Assembly (NCBI GenBank): GCA_902826815.1
Contig: CADEGF010000001.1
Span: forward strand, 98,640-162,639
Length of the DNA: 64,000 nucleotides
Direction: 5' to 3'
DNA from: an uncultured Mycobacteriaceae bacterium
Lineage (GTDB): Bacteria; Actinomycetota; Actinomycetes; Mycobacteriales; Mycobacteriaceae
Part shown: piece by piece, positions 37,351 through 47,900 of the stretch
Position numbering within the stretch: position 1 is the stretch's first letter
How the letters are laid out: every line of letters starts with the position of its first letter
The notes under the pieces: model-generated
Told to the model about the DNA's origin: nothing
Database searches by the model: none
Seen by the model: the letters and a program-made list of their open reading frames with translations, nothing else
Translations under genes and position numbers: made by a program

Positions 37351-38772
37351 CTAGGCGACGCGTCCCCAGTCTCCGCTGTCAGCAACCCGCACAGACACGT
37401 CCCTCATCGCATCCATGTAGCGGGTAACCGATTTCCTTGCGACCGGGTTGTCCGGGTGCAAGATCGCCATGACCGTGCCCTCGCCGTATCGGAATATGTA
37501 AATCGTCAATTGATAGGAGAACCGGCCGTCGGGGTAAATCCCGATGTTGTCGGCAAGGCCCATGTCGCCCGCTGCGAGGATCGCGTTCAGCGGAGCAGCG
37601 CCACCGTGCAGGAAATTCGACACCGGAAAGTTCGGTTGTGGCCACTTCAAACCCGGCGTCAACTCCAATACCCGGTAATACGGCACTCTCGCCATGTCCA
37701 GACCCGAATCAAATGAGGCCTGCGCCGCCCATGCGGCATCGCTGAAAGAGGTCGCCGCTATCGGGACGGTGACCGGGATCAAACCGGTGAACCACCCCTG
37801 CGTCATGAAATTGTCGCTGGCGGTGCGGGAATCCCTCGGCGTCAGACCGTAATACGTGAGAGCACCGGTGAACTCGTGCTCCACCAGGCCGAGACAGGCG
37901 AACACGCCACCGACGAAACGAGCGCCGGCCGCCGTGCACGCTGATTCGAAACGATCCGTCTGTGCCGGGTCCATCAGGACCGCAGATGTCATGTCGCTGC
38001 TGGTCGACTCGTTCGGGTTACCCAGCGGCAGCGGGAATTCAGGGAAACCGCCGCTGTTGTTCTCGGCGAAGTCGATCCACTCGCGAACCCCCGGTGAATC
38101 CAGCGTCAGAGCCGACGTGAACTCGCGCTCACGGACGCAGAAATCGTCGAAGCTGCCTGCATCGGGCAGCGTGAGGGCCTGACCGGTTCCGCTCAACGCC
38201 GAATACATTCCGTTGGCTTCCAGCATTGTTGTGCCGATCAACGTGGCGTCCCCGTGCACATGGTCCATGGCGGCGAAGAATGTGAAGTAACCGTCGTTCT
38301 GCACTATCCCGAAAACGAAGCAACCCCACTCCAGCGGAGTCGGTATAGCCACCACATGCTCGCGTATGTCGTCGACGGTCATGTGGCCGTGATCGACCGG
38401 CGCGAATTCGATATCAGCCGGATCGGAGATGGCATGCCGGATGAACTCTCCATCGTCGGCCTGTTCGAACCTGCTCCGGAACGTGTCATGCCGCCGCAGG
38501 TACGCGTTGAGGGCCTGATCCATCGCCGAAATATCGCACTGCCCCGCCACATCACAGCTGGCGATGATTTGCCGGGAGAAATTCAGCCCGGCGGCGCTAC
38601 GTTCGGTGAAGTTCTGAAGATGCTGGCGCTGCATGTGGCTAACCGGCACCGAACTCACGGGCGCGTGTCGCGCCGTTTCCTGAGCCGCGGCCGTCGGATG
38701 CCACGAAGTGACTGAACCCGGATTCAACGTCCACTCATGAAGTGCGCCAACAGTTATCTTGCCGATGCGCAA
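37351..38772 (-). CDS. papA3: PapA3-like polyketide-associated acyltransferase
   Basis: About 473 residues of the condensation-domain acyltransferase family. The catalytic HxxxD motif is in AAMDHVHGDATLIG. The C-terminal region keeps family patterns (PQPNFPVSNFLHGGAAPLN). The start was moved to TTG 38772, which gives the usual PapA opening RIGKITVGALHEWTLNPGSV; GGGAGG lies eight bases upstream. Starting further upstream would add ten residues without family support. It acylates trehalose, in the M. tuberculosis DAT and mycobacterial TPP pathways. Divergent from pks. Confidence 0.88.
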   Translation of the reverse strand: MRIGKITVGALHEWTLNPGSVTSWHPTAAAQETARHAPVSSVPVSHMQRQHLQNFTERSAAGLNFSRQIIASCDVAGQCDISAMDQALNAYLRRHDTFRSRFEQADDGEFIRHAISDPADIEFAPVDHGHMTVDDIREHVVAIPTPLEWGCFVFGIVQNDGYFTFFAAMDHVHGDATLIGTTMLEANGMYSALSGTGQALTLPDAGSFDDFCVREREFTSALTLDSPGVREWIDFAENNSGGFPEFPLPLGNPNESTSSDMTSAVLMDPAQTDRFESACTAAGARFVGGVFACLGLVEHEFTGALTYYGLTPRDSRTASDNFMTQGWFTGLIPVTVPIAATSFSDAAWAAQASFDSGLDMARVPYYRVLELTPGLKWPQPNFPVSNFLHGGAAPLNAILAAGDMGLADNIGIYPDGRFSYQLTIYIFRYGEGTVMAILHPDNPVARKSVTRYMDAMRDVSVRVADSGDWGRVA

Positions 38773-38999
38773 TACGTCGTCCTCCCACCTTGGCCGGCTC
38801 AAGGGGCCAGCATGACGCGTCGCAGGACAACATACCCTCGGCTACGGTTGCAGGCGTCCGGCGCTGGTTGCACCGCGGACCGGACGCCTCGCGTGCAGCA
38901 GCGTCGCGTGCAATAGTTTTCGTCGGCGTTGATTTGCGCCCCAAGGGTTTTCAAGATCATTTATGACGGCCGCGTCAATACGCAAAGGAAGGCAGCCGT
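38773..38999. promoter_or_regulatory. papA3/pks divergent intergenic region
   Basis: The 227 bases between the two divergent arms of the TPP-type locus must carry both promoters. A near-consensus AAAGGAAGG precedes the pks ATG and GGGAGG precedes papA3. I found no convincing palindrome or -10/-35 pair beyond weak matches, so no regulator can be proposed. Confidence 0.5.
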
Positions 39000-41900
39000 A
39001 TGAATTCAACCGAACGTCCGACCGAGCCTGCCCGGTTCGCGATCGTCGGCTATGCGGCGCGTTTCCCCGGCGCTGCAGATGCCGAAGGGTTCTGGGACGT
39101 GTTGCGCGAGGGCCGCGACGCGGTATCGGAGATTCCCGAAGATCGTTGGGATGTCGACGAATTCTTCGATCCGGAACCCGGTGTGCCCGGCAAAGTCGTG
39201 ACCCGTCGTGCGGGTTTCGTCGACGACGTGACGGGGTTCGATGCGCCGTTCTTCGGCATGTCGACGCGCGAGGTCAGGTTGATGGACCCGCAGCATCGAC
39301 TCCTGCTGGAAACGGCGTGGCGGGCAGTGGAGCATTCAGGCACCGCGCCAACGGATTTGGCTGACACCAACACTGGCGTGTTCATAGGTCTGGCTACCCA
39401 CGACTACCTGGGCATGGCATCCGACGAGCTCACCTACCCCGAAATCGAGGCCTATATGGCCATCGGGACGTCGAATGCCGCGGCAGCGGGCCGGATCAGC
39501 TATCGGTTGGGCCTGCAGGGGCCCTCGGTCGCCGTCGATACGGCGTGCAGCTCGTCGCTTGTCGCGATTCATCAGGCCTGCCAGGCGTTGCGCTTGGGCG
39601 AATGCGACCTGGCGCTGGCAGGCGGTGCGAACGTCCTGCTCACACCGGCGACCATGATCACGTTCTCTCACGCACACATGCTCGCGCCCGACGGCCGATG
39701 CAAGACATTCGATGCGGCCGCCGACGGCTACGTGCGCGGTGAGGGCTGCGGTGTCATCGTCATCAAACGGTTCGAGGACGCGGTCCGCGACGGTGACCGG
39801 ATTCGGGCCGTCATCCGCGGCAGCTCCATCAACCAGGACGGCGCATCCGGTGGCTTGACGGTGCCGAATGGCGGCGCCCAGCAGCGAGTGATCTCCGATG
39901 CGTTGAAGCGTGCCGGCCTCGAGCCGAGCGATATCGACTATCTGGAAGCGCACGGAACCGGGACCTCGCTCGGCGACCCGATCGAGGCCCAGGCCGCGGG
40001 GGCCGTGCTGGGCGAGGGACGTGACGCAGGCAGGCCGCTGCTGATCGGTTCGGCGAAGACGAATATCGGACACCTGGAGGCGGCCGCGGGCATCGCGGGC
40101 GTCATCAAGGTCATTCTCTCCTTGGAGAATGAGCTACTGCCGCAGCACCTGCACTTCGAGACTCCGTCGCCGCATATTCCGTGGGACCGGCTGGCGCTGC
40201 AGGTGGTCTCCGAAGCCACCCCGTGGGAACGCAACGGGGTGGCGCGTATCGCGGGCGTCAGCTCATTCGGGTTCGCCGGGACGAACGCGCACGTGATCCT
40301 GGAAGAAGCGCCCGAGGCCGCACCAGCTGCTGTCGAGCAGCCCGGCGACCAGAGGTTCAGCATTCTTCCGCTCTCGGCGCACACGCCCGCCGCGCTGGTC
40401 CAGGTCGCCGATGACTACCGCAGCTGGCTGAGCATGCACCCGGACGCGACCCTTGCCGACCTGTGCTTCACCGCGGGGGCGGGACGCGCGCACTTGGCGC
40501 ACCGCGCCGCCCTTGTGGTCAATTCGCGAGATTCCGCCGTCGAGCTACTCGGTGCGGTCGCCGACGACCGCCCGGCGCCAGGTCTGGTTCGCGGCGAGTC
40601 CCATGACAAACCGAAGACCGCGTGGTTGTTCACCGGTCAGGGCAGCCAGTACCCCGGCATGGCCAGGGAGCTGTTCGACACCGAACCGGTCTTTGCAGAG
40701 ACCCTGACGCGATGCGCGGCTGCCGTGGCCGATGTTCTCGAAAAGCCTTTGCTGGAAGTTATTTTCGACATCGACAGCTCCGACGGCGAAGAGACGCTGC
40801 GGCAGACCTCCTACGCACAGCCCGCCTTGTTCGCCGTCGAGATGGGTCTTGCTCGGCTGTGGCAGTCGTGGGGCTTCGACCCCGACGTGGTGCTCGGCCA
40901 CAGCGTCGGCCAGTACTCGGCGGCATGCGTCGCGGGGGTGTTCGGTCTCACCGACGGCGCGCTGTTGATCGCCGAGCGCGGCCGCCTCTTCGGCAGCCTG
41001 CCCTCCGGGGGTCGGATGGTCGCGGTGTTCGCCGACGCGGTGCGCGTCGAGAGCATGACCGACGAGTTCCCGAACCTGTCGGTCGCGGCATACAACGGCG
41101 CCAACACCGTGCTGTCGGGACCCGCCCACGATCTGGACCAGGCGGTGGCCGCGTTGACCGCCGACGGACTCCGGTGTGACTGGCTGGACACCAGCCACGC
41201 CTTCCACTCGGCACTGCTCGACCCGATCCTCGACGAATTCGAGACGTACGCGAACCAGTTCAACTTCGGTCCGCCACAACGGATTCTGGTCTGCAACCGC
41301 ACCGGCGCAGCCCTCGGCAGGAACGTGAAACTCGACGGTGCCTACTGGCGACGGCACGCCCGCCAACCGGTGGAGTTCGCCAAGAGCGTGCGCACTCTTT
41401 CCGAGCTGAACTGCAAGGTGCTTGTCGAGATCGGTCCACAACCGGTGCTCACGGCCGCCGCACTGCGGGCCTGGCCCGATCCGGCCGCCACGCCGCGGGC
41501 GATCGCGTCGTTGCGTCGCAACACCGCCGACCACCGGCAGATCACCGAGGCCCTTGCTGACGCCTACATTGCCGGCCACCTGCCCGACTTCAGTGCTTCA
41601 GGACGGGCGGACGCGCGAAAGCTCGACCTGCCCACCTATCCGTTCGAGCGTCGGCAGTACTGGTATCTGGACAATCGGGAGCGCCCCAACTCCCAACAGC
41701 ACCTCGGTGGACCGCGTACCGAGACGGTCAGACTCCTCGAGGACGGCCGGATCGAAGAACTCGCGGCCCTGCTCGGCGGTGCAGACGGTGACGACCAGAC
41801 CCTTGCGGTGCTGACCAAGCTTGCGGCCCAACACAACCTGCAACGCACGACCCGGTCCATTACGGACGACCGCTACGAGTTTCGCTGGGAGAAATCCACC

Positions 41901-44900
41901 GCTTCGACCTCCGGCGCGGAGGTCGGCGAGGGTTCTGCCTGGATCCTTGTCGGCGATAACGCCGACGCCGTCCGGCCCCTGGTGGATGCACTCACCGCGG
42001 GTGGCCACCGGCACCGGATCGTCTGCTTGCCCGCTTCCGACACGGACACCGATGCGCTCGCCGACGAGCTGCGCGCCGCCGCAGCAGACGATCCGTCGCT
42101 GCGCATCGTGCATGTCGCGGCCCTCGACGCGGACATCGACCTGTTGCGGATGCAACACGAGGTCATCGGCGGAACACGGCGTCTGTTCCGCGCCGCGAGT
42201 GCCGCCGAGCTGCGCAGACCCATCTGGGTGGTGACCCGCGGCGCCCAACGGGTCACCGATTCCGACACCGTGTCGCCGGAGCAGAGCGCCCTGTGGGGAT
42301 TCGGGCGCGCAGCGGCTCTGGAGCTTCCGCAGGTGTGGGGCGGACTTGCGGATCTGGCCGACGGCACTGCCGACGAATGGTCTCGGTTCATCGACCTGGC
42401 CACGACGTCGAGCGACTCGGCCAGCAGGGAAGACCAGATCGCGCTGCGCGATCAAGCGATCTATGTCCCCCGGCTGGTTCGCCGGGACGGGCAGCCGAGC
42501 GGTAGGCCGCTGCAACTACGCGATGACGCAACGTATTTGGTGACCGGTGGACTGGGCTCGATCGGACTGGAGATCGCCGGCTACTTGGCCGCGCAGGGTG
42601 CGAAGCATCTGGTGCTGACCAGCCGTCGCGCGCCCGCCGAGGCCGCGCAGCAGCGCATCGACGCGCTCAGCGAACAGTACGGCTGCGAATTCCGTGTCGT
42701 TGCAGCCGATGTCGCCGATGCGCACGACGTCGCACGCCTGCTTGCCACCATCGCCGCCGAGCTACCGCCACTGGCAGGCATCGTCCATGCCGCCGGCGAG
42801 AACGGTACCACCCCGCTGAGCAACCTGGACGACGCCGAGGTCGATCGCGTCTTCGCCGGGAAAGTTTGGGGTGCTTGGCATTTGAGCGAAGCAGCCGCTG
42901 ACCTGAAGTTGGATTTCTTCATCACCACCTCGTCGATCGCCTCGGTGTGGGGTGGGTTCGGGCAGACCGCCTACGGCGCGGCGAACGCGTTCCTCGACGG
43001 GCTCGCCTGGCGCCTTCGCGAACAGGGCATCCCCGGCATCAGCGTCAACTTCGGTCCGTGGTCGGCGGGCATGGCCGACGCGGAGTCCCGTGCACGATTG
43101 GATCGGCGTGGGGTCAAGACGTTGTCGCCCGCCGATGCACTGGCCGGCCTGTCCGATGTGGTGGCGGCGTCGTCCACACAAGGAGTTGTGGCCCGGATCG
43201 ACTGGGCCCGCTTCCTGCCGCTCTACCAGCAGGCTGGACGCAGGGCGTTCCTCGCGGAGTTGGAGCGCGAGGTACCCGATTCGACCCCTGCCGTGACGGC
43301 GTCGGGAAAGACCCAGCTGGTCGAGCAGCTCGCCGTCGCCCCCGTGCAGCAGCGCAAGAAACTTCTCACCGACTATCTGCGCAACGCGGTGGCCGAGGTG
43401 ACGCGCGTTGACACCGCGGAGATCCGCGAGGATGCCGGGTTCTTCGACCTCGGGATGGATTCGCTGATGGCCGTCGAATTGAGGCGCCGCATCGAACAGG
43501 GCGTGGGTAAGGAAATACCCATCACCCTTGTGATGGACTACCCGCGCCTGACCGACGTGGCCGACTACCTGCTCGGCGACGTGCTCGGCCTCGGCGAGCA
43601 GGCCAAAACCAAGGTGACGTCTGCGGCGACGACCCGTACGGACGAACCGATCGCGATCGTGGCGGTGTCGTGCCGCTTCCCCGGCGCGCCCGACCCCGAG
43701 GCGTTCTGGGATGTGCTGTCCGGCGGTGTCAATGCGATCCGCGAAGTGCCGGAAGACCGGTTCGACATCGACGAGTTCTACGACCCGGATCCGGAGACGC
43801 CAGGCAAGACGTACACACGCTTCGGCGGCTTCCTCGACGGAATCGACGGATTCGATCCGGAGTTCTTCGGCATCTCGCCACGCGAGGCGGTATGGATCGA
43901 GCCACAGCAGCGGCTGATGCTCGAAACGGTCTGGGAGGGCCTGGAAAGGGCCGGGTACGCGCCATCCGCGTTGCGCGGCAGCCGAACCGGCGTATTCGCA
44001 GGGGTGGCCGCCAACGAATACGCGCACCTGCTGTCGTCGGAGTCGATCGACAAGATCGAGCCGTATTTCATCACCGGCAACGCGCTCAACGCCATTTCGG
44101 GCCGGGTCGCCTTCGCACTCGGTCTCGAAGGACCGGCGATGGCGGTCGACACGGCGTGCAGCTCGGCGTTGGTGGCCGTGCACCAGGCCTGCCAGGCATT
44201 GCACTCCGGTGACTGCGACATGGCGGTCGCAGGCGGGGTGAACGTCCTGCTGAGTCCGGTGACAGTGGTCGCCGCCTCCCGGGCCAGGATGCTTTCGCCG
44301 GTCGGGCAGTGCAAGACCTTTGACGCGTCAGCCGACGGCTACGTGCGCAGTGAGGGCTGCGGCATTCTGGTGCTCAAGAGGCTGAGCGACGCGGTGCGCG
44401 ACGGTGACAACGTGCAAGCGGTGATATCCGGCAGCGGGGTCAACCAGGACGGTGCCTCAAGTGGCCTGACAGTGCCCAATGGTGGTGCACAGCAACGGCT
44501 CATCGGGTCCGTGCTGGCTCGTGCCGGCCTGGCGGGCGGCGAGGTCGACTACCTTGAGGCGCACGGGACGGGCACGCCTTTGGGTGATCCGATCGAGGTG
44601 CAGGCGGCTGCGGCCGCCTTCGGTGGCTCGCGTGAGACTGACCGACCGCTGTTGATGGGCTCGGTGAAGACGAACATCGGCCACACCGAATCGGCCTCGG
44701 GCGCAGCAGGCCTGATCAAGGTCGTGTTGTCACTGCAGAACGGAGTACTCCCGCAGAGCCTGCACTTCGACAACCCGTCCCCACACATTCCGTGGGATTC
44801 GCTGCCGGTACGGGTGGTGGACAAGGCGATTCCGTGGCAGGCCAACGGCAGGCCGCGACGCGCGGGCGTGAGTTCCTTCGGGTTCACCGGCACGAACGCC

Positions 44901-47900
44901 CACGTGCTCGTCGAGGAAGCTCCCGCGCAACCGGCACCCGCAGACGAGGCGCCTGCAGAGCGGTCGGCGAACGTCCTTGCGCTGTCAGCACGGTCACCGG
45001 AAGCCCTGATGGCATTGGCTCAGCGTTACGAGTCCTGGCTGACCACCCATTTGGATGTCGACCTCGCCGACGTATGCCTCACCGCGGGGATCGGCCGGTC
45101 GCACTTCGAACACCGGGCAGCGTTGGTCGTGGACTCGGTCGAGAGCGCATGCGACGGCCTTGCTGATCTGGCCCAGAACCGGCAGCGCCCAGGTGTGTTG
45201 CGCGGCGAGCACACCAACCGGCCGACAACGGCATGGTTGTTCACCGGGCAGGGCAGCCAGCATCCGAGGATGGCCCGCGAGCTGTTCGAAGCGGAGCCGG
45301 TCTTCGCCGAGACGGTGCGGCACTGTGCGGAAGCTGTTGACGGCATGCTGCCGCGTCCGTTGTTGGAGGTGCTGTTCGGTGATGACGTTGAGGCCGGAGA
45401 GAGCTTGCGGCACACGTCGTTTGCGCAGCCTGCGCTCTTCGCCGTCGAGATGGGCCTGGCCCGGCTGTGGCAGTCGTGGGGCATCGAGCCCGACGTGGTG
45501 CTCGGGCACAGCGTCGGCCAGTACGCGGCGGCATGTGTGGCCGGCGTATTCAGCATCTCCGACGGCGCGCGGCTGATGGCCGAACGCGGCCGGTTGTTCG
45601 GCAGCCTGCCCGAAGGTGGCCGAATGGTGGCGGTGTTCAACGACCCCAAACACGTCGAGCAGGTCGCGGGTGAATTCCCGCGGGTGTCGGTCGGCGCCTA
45701 CAACGGACCCAACACCGTGCTCTCGGGTCCGGCAGAGGATCTGGAACAGATCGTCACCACGTTCGGCGAGGACGGGATCCGCTGCACCTGGCTGGAAACC
45801 AGCCACGCCTTCCATTCGGAACTGCTGGATCCTGTGCTCGACGAATTCGAGTCCTACGCAGGGCAGTTGGAGTTCGCAGCCCCGACGCTGCCGTTGGTCT
45901 GCAACCGTACCGGCGCCGTGCTCACGACCCAGACGCCGCTCGACGCGCAGTACTGGCGGCGGCATTCGCGCCAGCCGGTGCAGTTCGCCGAGAGTGTGCG
46001 CACGGTCGCGGCCCTCGGCTGCTCGGTGTTGATGGAGATCGGGCCGCAACCGGTGCTGACCGGCGCTGCGGTGCAGGTCTGGCCGGAGCACATGGCCGCG
46101 CCACGGGCGATCGTCTCGCTGCGTAAGGGCGTCGGCGACAGGCGTCAGATCGCCGATGCCCTTGCGTCGGCCTACGTCGGTGGCCACCGACCTGATTTCG
46201 CCGCGCTGCATGGCCAGCCTCGCCGCACGGTCGAACTGCCCACCTATCCGTTCCAGCGTCGCCGCTTCTGGCCCAAGACGACCGGCATCACCGTTGACGG
46301 TCCAGCGGTGTCGGGAATCCTCGGTAACACAAAGGATCTCGCGTCCGGCGACTCCGTCTACACCAGCAGGCTGTCCGTCAAATCGCAGCCGTGGCTCTCC
46401 GACCACGTCATCTACGGCACCGTCGTCGTGCCGGGCGCCACCTATGCAGCGATGGCGTTGGCCGCCGTCGGTACCCCGGCGCGGGTGAAGGACGTCTTCT
46501 TCTTCGAGCCGATCATCCTTCCCGAGAAGAGTTCTCGCGAGGTACAGCTGACATTGCATCCTGTAGGGGACGGCAGCGAGTCGCGCTTCCAGGTGCACAG
46601 CCGCCCGTACGGCGATCGGGAGGCCGACTGGTCGCTGAACGCCGAAGGCGCTCTCATCAGCGGGGTCGACGACGAGCCTGCGCCTGATGAGGCAGATCCC
46701 GTCGACGCTGCGATCGAGCGGATGGAGCGGATGCGTCCGCAGGACCTTTTCGAGACCTTCGCCGACATGGAGCTTGCATGGGGGCCGAACTGGTCCGGCT
46801 CGCTGAAGTCGTTGTGGCTCGGCGATGGTGAGGCGATCGGCGATATCACCGTCGGCGAGGAACTCGCCGAACAGCTCGGCACCGAGCCGATGCACCCGGT
46901 CCTGATGGACCTGTGCACCGGCGTCGCCTTCCCCGCATTCCCTGCGCTGCTGGCACACGAGCAGGGCGTCAACGACCTGTACCTGCCGCTGCGATACGGG
47001 CAGGTGTTCCTGCGGGAGAAGATGCCGCGGCGGTTCTACTGCCGCGCGCGGTGGCACAAGAGCGAACTCGACAGCGAGACCCAGGTGTTCGATCTCGATT
47101 TCCTCGACCGGGATGGCCGCCTGCTCGGCGGGATTCGTGAGTTCACGGTCAAACGCGCGCCGCGGGAGGCGTTGCTGCGCGGCCTCGGCGGCGATGCAAC
47201 CCGGCTGCTGTACACCGTCGGATGGCACGAGGTGCCGCCGCCTGCGCCGACCGATGACGCCGGAAACACGAACGGTACCTGGCTGATCGCCGGATTCGAC
47301 GAGCTGGCTGCCAAGGTCCCTGGCTGCATCCCGTTCGATCGGGCGACAGACGCGGAGCCGTTGGGGCAGGTACTGGCACAGGCCGCCGAGCGCGGTCTGC
47401 CGTTCTCCGGAGTCGTCTGGCGCAGCACCGCCGCGAGAGCGGATGAGTCGAGCGCCGATGTCGCCGCACGGCTCGAGGACGAGATCGCCAACCTTCTGTC
47501 CGCCGTGCACACCGTGCAGGGCGGCGCACAGAACGGCGGCGTGAAACTTCCTGGCGGACTGTGGATCATCACCGAGGGTGCGGTGGCCACCGAATCCGGC
47601 GAGCCGGTCGATCCGGTGCAGGCGGCGCTGTGGGGACTCGGGCGGACGACGATCAACGAGGAACCGGCACTGCACTGCAAGCTGGTCGATTCCGACGGAT
47701 CGCAGCAGGCCGTTCAGGCGTTGGCCAACCTCTTGGCGACACCGGTAGACGAACCGGAACTGGCGCTACGACAAGGGAAACTGCTGGCGTCCCGGCTGTT
47801 GCCGTGGGCGCGCAGCGGTCATCTCACGGTGCCGCGGGGCGGCGACTACGCGCTGGCGCCCACTGAACGCGGAGCGATCGACAACCTGCGGCTGGTCGAG

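Noticed and set aside
44994..47675. An 893-codon open frame on the minus strand opposite the Pks AT2-DH-ER region
   Set aside because: It is a GC-driven shadow: no ribosome site, no family pattern, Arg/Gly/His-rich composition, and a much better supported domain series on the plus strand.
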